Positions 11,172 through 22,800 of a stretch of DNA of 64,000 nt are shown here, one piece after another. The position numbers and the translations under genes are program-made. Numbering within the stretch: position 1 is the stretch's first letter; each line of letters starts with the position of its first letter. The DNA lies in assembly GCA_033725935.1 (NCBI GenBank), contig MU867062.1, forward strand, positions 992,001 through 1,056,000, written 5' to 3'. The notes under the pieces were generated by a model. It did not search any database. It saw only the letters and a list, made by a program, of their open reading frames with translations, and had not been told where the DNA came from. This DNA is from Cladorrhinum sp. PSN259 (taxonomy: Eukaryota > Ascomycota > Sordariomycetes > Sordariales > Podosporaceae).

Positions 11172-12998
11172 GTGCCAAGTCGACTCTTTCCCACCCCCTC
11201 GTCCCTTTTCCTGCATCTTCTTCTCGTCTTCTGCACACTGTTGCTGACTGATCCAATCACCTTGTACCACCCTTCAATAGAATACAGATCCAACCATGCA
11301 ATACCCAGAGCCGGAAGTATCGAGGTCAAATTAGATTTTCTGTCCAACGTCCCCTGTTGGTTCGAGCTCACCTCAAAAGAAGACGAAGACGGCACCTCGG
11401 CGACGAACGACTGTGGAGACGCCAACACCAGCGACACTTTTCTCGTATTGCCGCCAATAGACGATTCGACGACATCATCCTTGACAGCACTCAAAGTTCG
11501 GCAAGACGACGCTGGAACCCCGACGACGGCTTCATCTTCAACTGGCCCCACGGCTACCGCCGGCGATTCTCGGGGCGGGGGAGGAGGAAACAGCAGCGGC
11601 GGCCTCGGCGCCGGAGCGAAAGCTGCAATAGGCGTGAGCATAACGATTGTCATCTTATCGATTGTCGCCATGTCGGCATTTTTATTTCTTCGACGTCGCC
11701 GAAAAGGGCAGGAAACCGAACTGGCGGGCGCCATTATCGATCACGACCGAAGATCTCGGAGGAAGGGGCCCGAAAAGAGGAATAACTCTGCGCATTCAAT
11801 CGCGTCAGGGGAATCCGAAGAGCCACTCTACCCTCCAATCATTCAACCGGTATTTGATGGCTTCCCGGGATCCATGGGGTATGATGATGTGCGGTCGCTT
11901 CATTCTTCACTGACCAACTCACACTCGCCCATCCACGGGCCGGACTCACCAACATCATTAAACAATGGCGGATTCTGGGGAACTCAAGGACGAAGTTTGG
12001 AACGAGAGGAGCTCCAGGCGGCCCGATTAAAAGCACAAAAACACACCACCGTACCAACCGTTGTGTCATACGGCCCCAATCCAGTTACCCCTACCCTAAC
12101 CCCTCGACCAAGCTCTCGAGCAGATTTGAACAAGCGCGCGGCATCAAATTCACCGGACAGCATAGAAGCGATACCGCACGTGCCCCATATTCCCGTCTCG
12201 ATACCGGACTACATACCCGATTACGCTAATTACAGCATCCCACCACCACACTCAACCCCGTCACCGCCACGAAAACCAGCAGCGCCCGTTGTAGTTTCCT
12301 ACGGACCTAACCGCGTCACACCAACCCCAGTAGTCGTCTCCCCAACCGTGCCCCCAGACGACGCCATGATCTCCCGTCGCTTCCAAGAAGCTGGAGCAGC
12401 GGGAGGAGGAATAGGCTCACAACAAAACAACATGATGAACGACAGTCCATACCGTCACGAACGACAATTTTCCTGGGAAGCCGAATCACCGCTCCTAGGC
12501 GCCTCACATATGGGCCCCTTACCTCCCTACGCCTCAACAGCAGACTTTGAAGCAATGGAAAAGGGAGCGGTCCGAAAGCTAGCAGAACCACAAGCCGAAG
12601 CAGAGTTACCACCCACAAAAGATGGATTCTACCACGGGTACGGAGCGCCCGATGTAGTAGAGTACGAACTACCGGGCGCAGCACCGCAAAACGAGCCACA
12701 ACTTCCTTTCCAACCTTATAAACCCAGACCTCATCCACCCACGGGGACTTCTTCGAGTGGCAATGTGGGGGGGTACGGGGAGATTGAGGAGCAGAAATTT
12801 TTGCTGTCTGATTTATTGTCCGATACCGATATTAGGAAATTAAAAGAGGAGAAGGCTAAGCAGAAGGAAAAGAGGGAGAGGGAGATGAGGGAGGCTAAAG
12901 AACGGGGTGAGGAGTATGATTTCGGGGAGACTATGGGCGAGGCAAGGGCTAGGGCTAGGCAGAGGGAACGGGAGGCTAATGGGTTTGGGATGAGGTGA
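11172..12998 (+). CDS. Single-pass membrane protein with disordered cytosolic tail; 5' end unresolved
   Basis: The frame is open from before 11172 to the TGA at 12998. It has a short ectodomain with three cysteines, a Ser/Thr/Gly-rich stalk, a transmembrane helix (AAIGVSITIVILSIVAMSAF), an RRRRK stop-transfer run and a long Pro/Ser-rich tail. The tail carries two VVSYGPN(P/R)VTPT motifs and ends in a charged Lys/Glu/Arg-rich coil. Similar stalk-TM-tail proteins are frequent in filamentous ascomycetes and some act as wall sensors. No in-frame ATG precedes the membrane helix; the nearest in-frame one lies within it, near 11678. The true start must be in an upstream exon that I could not place (an in-frame ATG at 10857 lies beyond a stop at 11139), or initiation is non-AUG. 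The first coordinate is only where the open frame becomes usable. Confidence 0.6.
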   Translation: MPSRLFPTPSSLFLHLLLVFCTLLLTDPITLYHPSIEYRSNHAIPRAGSIEVKLDFLSNVPCWFELTSKEDEDGTSATNDCGDANTSDTFLVLPPIDDSTTSSLTALKVRQDDAGTPTTASSSTGPTATAGDSRGGGGGNSSGGLGAGAKAAIGVSITIVILSIVAMSAFLFLRRRRKGQETELAGAIIDHDRRSRRKGPEKRNNSAHSIASGESEEPLYPPIIQPVFDGFPGSMGYDDVRSLHSSLTNSHSPIHGPDSPTSLNNGGFWGTQGRSLEREELQAARLKAQKHTTVPTVVSYGPNPVTPTLTPRPSSRADLNKRAASNSPDSIEAIPHVPHIPVSIPDYIPDYANYSIPPPHSTPSPPRKPAAPVVVSYGPNRVTPTPVVVSPTVPPDDAMISRRFQEAGAAGGGIGSQQNNMMNDSPYRHERQFSWEAESPLLGASHMGPLPPYASTADFEAMEKGAVRKLAEPQAEAELPPTKDGFYHGYGAPDVVEYELPGAAPQNEPQLPFQPYKPRPHPPTGTSSSGNVGGYGEIEEQKFLLSDLLSDTDIRKLKEEKAKQKEKREREMREAKERGEEYDFGETMGEARARARQREREANGFGMR

Positions 12999-14370
12999 TG
13001 TTTTCTCTTTTAAACTATGTTTGAAGGGATATATATACCTGAGTAGGAGGTGGTGGAGGAGGAGGAGGAAGGATCAAAAACACACAAACTATCTGGATAG
13101 GACTTTCTTGGTGACTTGGTTAAACGGGTGGTGGGTGCATTATACCATTTTGGCAAAGGCGGCGAGGCGTTTTGGATTACTCTTAACCATTTTTTTCTCT
13201 TTTTATTTAAAAACTCTTTTTTTAAACTCAACACAAGCAAGCGTACTAAAGCATTATTTATTTGTTTATTTTCACGGATAAGGGGATAGGATGGGAGGCC
13301 AAACCTGATTTTTCCTTCTTTTTTAAAGAAATTACAATCATGTCATGTTTTTAGGATTTGAGAAATATCTATTACTCTACTTATTTCAAGGGCTATCCAG
13401 ACAAACCTACCTAGTGTAATAGCTTGGGTTTTATTTAAATAGCATAACAAAACAAAACATGACAATATCCAGAGACTATAAAACGTACAAACAAGTGAAA
13501 TAGGCATAAGAAAACTGTGAATGGGGTGTGTGTGCCGCGCCAACAAACGTTTAAGCATTTTAGATTATACAACGAGAAACGGTTCTGAGCCAGATAGATC
13601 ATCATTATCAGTCCCAGCCAGATTTTTTTACCCACCTTCCTTTTGTAAAAGAAACAATTTCATAAAACTTCATTTCTTTTAGATTCGGTAAAGGAGTCGG
13701 CTTAAAATCCCGAAGATTCCTTGCGAAGTTGCGAACAATGAAAAATAAAATAAACAAAAACTCCGCCCCCGGAAATGTTGCGAAAATCTGCCTTGCTAGA
13801 TTATGTACTAATCTCAGCTTTAACACCATAATCGAACTTTGGTATCACAAACCCCCCCTTTTTTTTTTTTTTTTACTTTTTGATCCAATAGTACTGTATT
13901 CGAAACCAAAACAGTTACACGTAATCATCATGTCATCTCGCACTTCACGTTAATAACGGTTGTTGGAAATGCGATGCCTTGGAAATATCTTGGATGCCTG
14001 AGTTACACACGTACAGAGGGTAATTTGGCTCCCAACGTCTAATGTTCTTCCTTTTTCCCCCTTAATTCCTGGCCCCCAAACAATACATGTAATTAGATAA
14101 AGATTAAAATCACATACATCAGACCGTTAACAAAGTTCAAAATAATAACAAGTTTGTTGATTCCATTCTGACAGTTACAACAACTAACCACTAATTATTC
14201 CAACTCGTAAACCTACTCTCGGAACCTGAAATCAGGAAACCCTCCCCCACCGACCAAACAACATCCTCAAACTCAGCATGCACGCTCCTTTTCATTTTGG
14301 CCCCCACCCTCATTACTATGTCCATTCCCATTATTCCCTCTTCCACTTCCAGAACTAACAACAACACTAC
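12999..14370. other. AT-rich gene-free stretch
   Basis: It contains long T and A runs, no supported gene, and an isolated end of the inverted-repeat element at 13483-13570. The composition suggests decayed, possibly RIP-mutated repeat sequence between convergent genes. The region just left of 14371 on the minus strand stays open in two frames, so the LIM-type gene may extend a little further. Confidence 0.5.
13483..13570. repeat. Solo right end of the inverted-repeat element
   Basis: This matches 4563-4644 through AAGTGAAATAGGCATA, then TGTGAAT, then the core CCAACAAACGTTTAAGCATT. The copy here keeps cytosines where the 4.6 kb copy has thymines (CCAACAAACG against CTAACAAATG), so it looks less mutated. 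No opposite arm or 42-bp array is seen nearby. Confidence 0.7.
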
Positions 14371-16816
14371 TTACAGTCTGTCCCCTTTCGCTTCCTCCCT
14401 AATATCCTTTGCACTCTCTTTCACATCCCTCCTACTACTACCACCTGTATCCACCCTCTGCCTTCTCCACGTAATACCACTCTCCAAATGAGCACTAGCA
14501 CTCTCAATACCCTCCTCATTCAACACTACGACTGGTCCCGTGCTCGGTCCCGCTCTTATTGCTTCCCTCAGTAATAAGCTGTCTTGTCTCCTTACTCTGC
14601 TCCCTGCCGTGGCAGTACTGCTGTTCTGTCCATCTTTCCAGAGTCTATCCTTCTCATTCCTCCTCCCTCCCTCTACGCTTACCAGTTTCCTGATCCTTTT
14701 CTTTCACCTTTTCTTTGTCCTTACTATCCCTACGCCCTCTCTCCTTCTCTCTCTTTTCGCCATCCTTCTCCTTATCATCTTTGTGCAGTCTACTCCCTCC
14801 CTCCCTCAGAGTCTCCTTATTTATATCCCTCTTAGTACTACCACCCAACATTCCCCCCAACCTAAGCGGCGCCACCTGCGCTTCTCTCTTTTGCTGCTCC
14901 CTCTCCCGCTCCCGTGTCTGCTCTTGTTCTAGGTGTTGCAAGAAAGTTTTGACCCTCAACTTTATACTCGGTTTTCTCTTTGAGCCCGCCGTATCAGATC
15001 CAGAACCAATACCAAGTAATTCTTTCTGCTTCTCTTGTTTACGTCTTTGAAGCCGTTGCTCAAAGGGCACGGCCAAGTACTCACCCGACGCATTGGCAGA
15101 GTACCCGCCCCCAGTACTTACGTGCGTCTTCGTCCTGCCGCCGCCGTGTGGTCCTAGACTTGTTGTAGAGTGTCTTTCCAGATTGGTAGTAGTAACGGTT
15201 GTCTTGTCCTTGGATGTGACGGTAGGGTTTGATAAGTGGTGAGTAAGTAATCTTGTCTGGTGTTGCTGTTGGTTTAGTCTGGATGGTTGTTGTTCTTGAG
15301 TGTAAGTAGTCTCGTGAGCGGTTGTAGTAGATGAGTCGTTGCTTTGGTCGTGATGTCGTGCTGACGAGCCAGGAGGTGACGGATATTCAGGAGGAGTCAT
15401 GTACACTGATGTGTTGGAGAGAGTGTCCTCTGCAGCTGCTGGTGTAGCTGCCACTCGTTGAGCGATTGAGGATGGTAAAGTCAACGGCTCAGCACTAACA
15501 AAGGAGGTTCCCCTGTTTAGGAATCTCCTGTGTCGTTGTTGTTGGGTTTGTTGAGTATTAACTGACGGGACGCCTGAAAGCTGGCTCATTCTCTGTCTCA
15601 ACTCAAAAGATGGTCGGCTGTCCTCAACATCATTAGAATATATAGACGGTGCAATACTCGTTATCGATGGCTCCTGCTTCCTGGCTTCAGTATTCGTGAA
15701 AGAAGGCATCCGTACCCTAGTGGTAGAAGAACCACCATCCCTCATCCAATCAGGAATAGGCTTCATCACACTCGGTCTGAAACTCATCTCCCCCAACGGA
15801 TCAGTCAGAGACACGTAAATAGTCTCCCCTTCGTCCTTAGAACCACCCTGCCCATCAATCACTCCCTTCCCTTGATGTTGATATAATTGAACTGGCACCT
15901 GTTGCTGCTGCCAGCCAACATCAGCCTGCATCCCTTCCCTCTTTTGCATCTGCAAATCATCCCACCTCGCTCTAACCAACCCTCCATCTCCCCCTCCTTT
16001 CTCTACCCGTCTCACAGCCCTCTTTACCATTCCCTCTTCATCTACCCCTTCTAGATCAACCAGACAGTGTGCGCAAACCGGCACTTCTTCAATCTCCCTT
16101 GCCTTTTCTCCTTGTACATCACCTGGATTCTTCACTCTCTTTGTATCCCCTTTGTCCCCCTTTCCATCACCGATTCTCTCCTCACCCTGCCCATCCCGCC
16201 CACCCTCACCATAATCTTCATAAAGCTCTCCCAGCCCAACCCCCCTCGCCAAAACCTTGCTTCCGCAAAACAAACACCCATAGCACCCCCTGTGCCAGAA
16301 ACACCAACCCAGACTCACGCACTCTTCTCCCCGGTACACCACCCCGCCGCAGACCCAGCATATCGAGAGGCCGAGCAGAGCCGAGTAACACTTTTCGCAC
16401 GCCAGCCGGGCCGACCTGCCAATCACTCTCGGTTTCGTCGTCGACTGCAGACTACTACCACTACTGCTCAAATGCGATAAAGACGGCGAAGGTGAAGAAG
16501 AAGAAGAAAGTGTCCAGCAGAAGGTGCAGGTAAAGTACTGGACTTGTTGACTTGCGCGCGCGGATGCTGCTGCTGCTGTTTTTGAGGGTGGTGGTGGTGG
16601 TGGTCGGTCTCGGATGGTGATGTTGCCGCCGGGTGCGTAAGTTGATGATCTCGGAAGGGGGGGATATGGTAACTGTTGATAGGAAGAAGAAGAAGAAGAA
16701 GCGGTTCGGTCGTGACGCCTATAGGTTTGGGACTGAGATGGTGTTTGTGTGCTTGTTGCTGCTGCTGCTGCAGAGGCGGTTTGGTGATGAGACAATATGG
16801 GACGGGGGGATTGCAT
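14371..16816 (-). CDS. LIM-type zinc-binding protein with expanded second finger
   Basis: I read two exons, 14683-16816 and 14371-14633, separated by a 49-nt intron (donor GTAAGC, acceptor GGAAAG), for 798 residues. The frame runs into a stop at 14654-14656 if the intron is retained; removing it joins two open frames. After a Ser/Gln/Pro-rich start come C97-x2-C100, C140-x2-C143 and a LIM-like core C153-x2-C156-x18-H175-x2-C178-x2-C181-x2-C184. The closing C-x2-C (VCAHC) follows only after a Gly/Asp/Glu-rich insertion of roughly 60 residues. The rest is disordered, ending in Lys/Glu-rich low complexity. LIM domains bind proteins, often at the cytoskeleton; no partner can be inferred. The start ATG at 16816 follows a leader with a (CA)n run. 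An end beyond 14371 through another intron is possible. Confidence 0.75.
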
Positions 16817-17622
16817 ATCTCCTCCTTTCTTTCTCCTTCCCTCTGACTCAAAGTAAAAAAAAACCACGAATTCTATAAAGATAAAGAAAGGTTTTCGGTG
16901 TGTGTGTGTGTGTGTGTGTGTAAAGGAACGGCGCAAGTAAAATAAATACAAAAGTTGTAAAATGAATCGAGAGTAAATATATGTAGGTTTAGATTAAAGA
17001 TAGACCTCAAGCCTCTCTCTCAAATGGTTAAACCCTCGCGAGGATTTGGAACCCAAACGCCAGGAAGGAACATCCACATCCACTGAACAAAACACAAGTA
17101 CGCAAGATCAAAACACACTCAAACAGTAAAAAGTTGAACTAGTTACAAAAATTTCTCAATGGTAACCCTACAAACTCCATATACTCCCGAAGAAGCTTCC
17201 TCTCAAGCCCATTCCGTTAACGCCACCCAGTGATTTCTCCGGAAAATAAAATCTCGTCTGTCTGTCAATCATAATAAAATACTGTAAGAATCCCTCCTGG
17301 AATGCAGAGTTCATCGTACAATAAACCTCAAGCAAGACAATGCCGTAGATAAATAAGAGACAGAAAGCCTCGTGGAAGACTTCTCACGTCTAAAGCTTTA
17401 CTAAAACGCGGTTATCACCCACTGACGCTCTAGAACATGTTTGTTTTCCCGTTCCTTGGTTTCCGCCGATGCCTCTTGATCCAGAAGTTGGAAACCCAAC
17501 TCAACCGGAAATCCAGAACGCTCCTTTTTGATGCTGAATGCTGAAAATGCTTGCTCCCCAGAAATGCAAATATGCTATAACGATTCCCTTTCTCATAAAA
17601 CAGCCAATTACAGGCCAGCATA
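16817..17622. other. Intergenic stretch between two minus-strand genes
   Basis: It holds the leader and promoter of the LIM-type gene, including a TG repeat, and the 3' flank of the Ser/Pro-rich nuclear protein gene. No coding frame is supported. Confidence 0.6.
16899..16921. repeat. (TG)n microsatellite in the leader of the LIM-type gene
   Basis: About eleven TG dinucleotides lie roughly 80 bases upstream of the chosen ATG; they read as CA repeats in the transcript. Confidence 0.95.
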
Positions 17623-19872
17623 TCACTTCCGCAACTTGGGCCGAGCAAGCATATTCAACCGACTCAAACTAATCCCACCTCCAGTCCGCTTCTTCATAGG
17701 ACTCGGTGTCCCGGGAGCGCGACTAGGAATCGGCAACTTTCTTGGACTCGCACTGTTGCCTCCCGCAGCAGCCCGCTTGACGGCACTAGCAGTGGCATTT
17801 GCACCAACAAGTCTTGGAGCCAACAACTCATCACCCTCTGGCACCTCAGCCTTTCTCTTCTTGGCCGCTCTCTCCTCAGCCTCCCTCTCGGCATCTTCCT
17901 CCTCGTCGGTACTAACGCGATGACGCTTCTTGTTCGTCATACCATGAGGGAGTGCCAAGAAAACAGTACGAGGAGCCTCGTTCTCCTTATTGGGACTGCA
18001 GACAGTCTCAGAAACCACTGACATGGAGCGAGGGAAGCTGCCGGGCATGTTCTCTGTCGGCAAAATTGAAGGACGAACAGGGCGGACACTGGATTGTCCA
18101 GGTGAAGAGCCAAAAGAAGGAGAGGCGCTGCCAAAGCTAATGGTATGATCGCTTCTGAAAGTAAAGGTACCAGGAACGGAGGGCTCAGCTGCCTTGGCAG
18201 TGCTCTTGGGCGGCTCAGGAAGTGGCCGGAAAGCAGACAGATCAGGATAAGCAACGTCATCCGTTGCCGGTTGTTCAGCCGAGATGACACCATCCAGAGA
18301 GGGATAGTGAACCTCTCCCAGTGGCGTTCTAGAAGCCTTCAAGATACCTGCGCCCATCTTGACAGGTGATGGAGAGTTCTGTGACAGAGCAGCGCGCTGG
18401 GTCTCCGGAGTAAAAGCCACACGCTTGATGAGCCTCCGCCCAGGAGTGGTCATTGGAATTGGAGGGAGTTCCTTCTCCAGACGAGGAGCAGCAGGAGTCT
18501 TTGAACCAAGTGCCGACGGAACTGGAAGAGAGGTACTATGCTTAGACCCACGGAACAGTGACTTCATCTTGTCAAATCGGCTTCCAGGGGTTTTCGCCTC
18601 CTCAACCGGCTTCTCCTCTTGCTTCTCAACAACACTTGCAGTGGAAATGCTGCTGGTCGTGACGGAGCGAGGAATACCACTGAGTGTGGCCTTGGAGGGA
18701 GATCGGACAAGCGACGAGGCATGAGTTGTAGACTTATGGACAGTGGCTGAGCGAGCGAGAGATGACCTGGTTGGCGTCATGAGCGATGCAAGATTGGAGG
18801 ATTTCGAACGAGGGATGCCCATGCCGGCTGATTTCGGAACAGGAATCGAGGTGGTTCCATCGCGAGAGATAGGACGCTTGCTTGTAGCATCCTCCTCGAT
18901 ATTTTGACGCGCACGCTTGATGGTGGAGACAGGCTCTTCAACGACGCGTTCTCTTGTCTTGGCGGCAGCTGACTTGGGAGCTGGCGTGGGCTGCGTAGAC
19001 GCGGCCTGCTTGGAGCGGATCGTCTCTGGCTCATCAAGATTGGCCTTGGACTGGCTGCGCTTGACACCCTGCTTGAGTGGTGTCAGCCGGCCCTGCTGAG
19101 CGCGGAAGGCAGAAGGGTGGTTCTCGATAGAGTCCATCTTCTTGAACTCGCTCATGTGTGCAGCGCTGAATCTGCCGGCTTTGCCCTTTGCCGAGGCAAT
19201 CTTGCGACCAGTAGCAGTGGCTTCTTCGGGCTTTTCGGCCTCGCGTTTGGCGACTAGATCCGCCTTGAACTTCTCTGCCTTGCCTCGAATTTCCTCCATC
19301 ATGCGTTGGGCCTCTGGACCCAATTCCATCTCAGCAGCGGCGGGTGTCTGACGGGTAAAGGTGAAAGTGAATGGCGAAGATGGGACTCCGATTCTGGATG
19401 GGGTGGTCTGAAGCGCGGCAGGGAGGTTGTTGTCGCGTTTCGCGGCAGGCTTAATGTCGGTGAAGCCTAGTCTCAGGCCGGACGAAGGGGGCGCCATGGT
19501 TTGATGAACTCTGCTCGGGTGCATCTCGGACTTTGGCGGCTTGATGGGTGAAGACGCGCCGGGTGTCTTGGGGACTCGAATTGGCGATGAGATTATGGCA
19601 TCGAGATTCTGTAGAGTTGCTTCGGCCTTGGTAGGTTGAGCTGGGGACAAAATGGCAGCATCGAGCTTTTGCACATTGACCTCGGCCTGGGTCTTCTCTT
19701 TGATCGGGGTGTCAGGTTTCTCTGCAACGGTTGGCAGAGCCGAGATTTCGACTGCAGGCTGAGACACCTAGATTTGCGCGAAAGGCGTTTGTTAGAAACT
19801 TCTGTTTGCGATTCTGCCATTCGTTTGTCCTACCTTTTGGGCGCTCGCCAGGCGCGCGGAACGGCGAGCCAT
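17623..19872 (-). CDS. Ser/Pro/Lys-rich probable nuclear or spindle-associated protein
   Basis: Exon 1 is 19834-19872 (MARRSARLASAQK) and exon 2 is 17623-19767, joined over a 66-nt intron with a GTAGGA donor and TCTAG acceptor. The total is 727 residues. The large exon alone has no ATG at its head, which fixes the short first exon. The protein is basic and largely disordered, with repeated S/T-P sites (for example TPGASSP, TPSRIG, TPLGE) suited to cyclin-dependent kinase. A conserved-looking helix (AEKFKADLVAKREAEK) is followed by AHMSEFKKMDSIENHPSAFR, and the C-terminus is ISLSRLNMLARPKLRK. I recall similar SIxNHPSAFR proteins in other ascomycetes but cannot name a function. A chromatin or spindle role is inference from composition and phosphosites. 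Confidence 0.8.
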
Positions 19873-22800
19873 GGGGTCTTACGCGATGCGAGTTGCGATT
19901 GATGTTGACCAATGCGGAAAAAATTAGAGTCTGAGAATTATCGCGACTTTCTTTCAATGATGGATGCTGGAATGTTTGAGTAGAGAGGAAAAAGAAGGGA
20001 TGATGTCAGTTGGGAAACGCGACTGGGGGGAAAGTCAATAATTGCAAGTGCTATGTGTAAAGTGGGGAGACAATTTGATTCGCCCGTTGCGCGGAAAGTA
20101 AACAAACCCTGGGGTGCTGTGCGCGCGCAACAGCGTGACACAGTGGTGACACAGTTTGAAAATTACTCCGGCACCGTGTAACTGCCGCCAGTGCAACCGG
20201 GGCATGTTTGCGCACCACACTCTCCATCTCAACCACACTTCATACACACTGTGAAAGCCAAACATCATCACCCAAGTTCGAAATTCGGCACCACGTATTG
20301 CTGCTTCGCTTTTGCAGCTATGCCAATCAGAGCACGCCTTTGGTTTTAAAGCTTCAATCATTTCGGTCGCTATCATCATTTAATAGAGAACTGTTCATTG
20401 AAACGCAGCAGACTCGATCCTCCATGTACGCTCTCATCAGAGTTGCTTCTCCAGGAAAGGGCCAAATAGGATATCAATATGCATTTATATTGCCCGTGAT
20501 TTCTTCAGTTTCAGCAACTCTGCGCTTGGGAGGTTGTGGCTGCCCTCAGTGTATGTGGCAGGGCATCAAGCTGAATCGACCACTTGAGGGCCACAAATGA
20601 TACAGAGACAAGCTCGTGCATCCAGGTATTGTGATGAATTAGATGCGCACCTGCTTCGTTCAGAACATTTGTTGCCAGCCTAGACCGTTTCTTAGCTCCG
20701 TCTCCAAGTCATGATAGGAGATCGCAGCTGGTTAACCTCCCCAACGGTGTTCATGAAACAACAACACCGTTTCGTTGTGGATGCCGGTCATTCCGGGCGC
20801 CGTCATCGATGGAGCTTCCATGCTTCTCGAAGGGTGGAAAGACGGGTTTTCGCCTTGATCGAATCTGGGGACCTGCATGCAGCCTCATTTTCACCTGTCA
20901 ACTTGCAGCCGATAAGCTGCAAACTAGCATCATGACTGAGAACCTTGGCGGATTCGATGTATGAGGGAGGTAAGCAAGCGTAGCAGGATGCAATTTCTCA
21001 GATGCCCCTGTCATCAAAGGTCGCATTGCAGTCAGCTGTACGAGTCCCATAATGGACGTCATTTCAAAAAATACCTCAACCAGGAGATTAGTATCTTGAG
21101 GTGTGGTTCGTGGTGTTGAAGATAACATGGATAGAAAGACATTCTCAACCAACAGCTCTCGATACTAGTGACGCCACCTCCATGCTAGAGCGACGCTAGA
21201 AGGTTTCCAGAAGGTCCCTCAGTCCCATTTGCCTGATGTGGTGGCCAAGTCCAAGCCAATGAGAATCATGGGCACCCATCTCTTCGTCTGCAGACTGCAT
21301 GAAGACAGCCATCATTTCGGACTGCAGAAGCGCCACATACGACAAAGTACACAATATGCTGCATCCTGCACAACGACTCCGCACATGATCGGAAGCATGA
21401 AGAAAAAGAAACGAAAGTCTTCGCTTTTACTCCTCTGCAGGTGTTGGGAGGGGCTCGATGTCTCATCGCGTTTGTGATGGACCACGCCTGGAGGTGTGAT
21501 GAGCTGCCGAAAGTCCATGAGCTTTGGATGCGTGGGGGACACCCGTAAACCTCAGTCATGGGGAGCAATCGAGATTAGTATTCTTGATCTTGTTCAGAGA
21601 TGTGAATGGATGTTTTCGTCCAACTTCCCAAGGTGTGCTTCTTCGGTGAGGCTTGAGCCACACGTTAGTGTCTAGAGACGAATCAAGAGTCTCCTCGGAG
21701 ATGCTAGAACTAGACGTTCAAGGGTGCTGGTCAAGTGGCTTGAAACCCCGCTATGCCCGCCCCGGACGGGAGGTTTAGCAGGATCGGTTAATTCCCCCCC
21801 TGTCGGTAACTCGATTGACCTGAGTTTTGTTAGACGAGCGGGCATACAGCGCACCTTCCATTAGAAAGTCAAGAGGGTGTGGAAGGTGCAGTATCTTCCA
21901 GGTTTTGGTAACACGAACCATGATTTCCATTTCTCTGGAAACCCCCAATAAGCATATGACGGTTACCGAAACACTTCACCATCAGGAACTGAATTGGAGT
22001 TGTCGTCGAGGAGAGGTTGTCGGAAGGTGCCGCATTCCATTTCTTCCCAAGTCCTTAGTGGTGGCCAGCCTTCTCCGAATGGCCCCGCTAGCCCGTGCGC
22101 CTACCGCTGGGAGCAGGGAGCTTTAGCGGGGTTCTGTGCCTCTTGGTCTGAAGGTTTCTCGTACAGCCAGCTCATCACTTTCTGTGAATCTGTGTGCTGC
22201 AGCCAGCCCGACCGGCAGTGGTGAGAAAGTCAACTTCAGACGGGACCTAGTTACTTGGCGCCTCCAATTGATTGGGACACAGCAAAGTCAGGCGGCATCA
22301 TCATCAAAGGACCAAACCACGCGAGCACACTCGGTCAAGAGCTCCCGTCATCGATCGACCCAACCACGCCAAAATGTTGTCATCACTCCAACATGTCTTA
22401 AGATTCTAGAAACCTACAAACCCAACAAAAGCTGGAAGATCGCCTCTCGTGCGTCTTGGGAAGAAATTTCAGAGATCGGCGGCCTTGCGGCTCCCATCAA
22501 GGACCAATAGCTGACAGGAATTGAGACTTGAAAAGTCCTTCGGTGGTGGATGGTACCTACAGAGATTGTACCCCAGCCCTAGGACTTTGTCTTTCAGGCT
22601 CAGGTGACCTAGAAAAATTTGGCAATGCTTGGGAGCTTGGCGAGGTGTCAAGATGAGAGGAGGTACCTTATAGCGACCCCTGGGATCGGTCAGATCTGCA
22701 ACAACACTGGAGGAAATCTCTGTAATGCCTCCACTGCCAGCCCCTCACCACGAACCAGGTTCACCGATGTCGGTGACCCCGTCTCGAATTGGTGTTGGGC

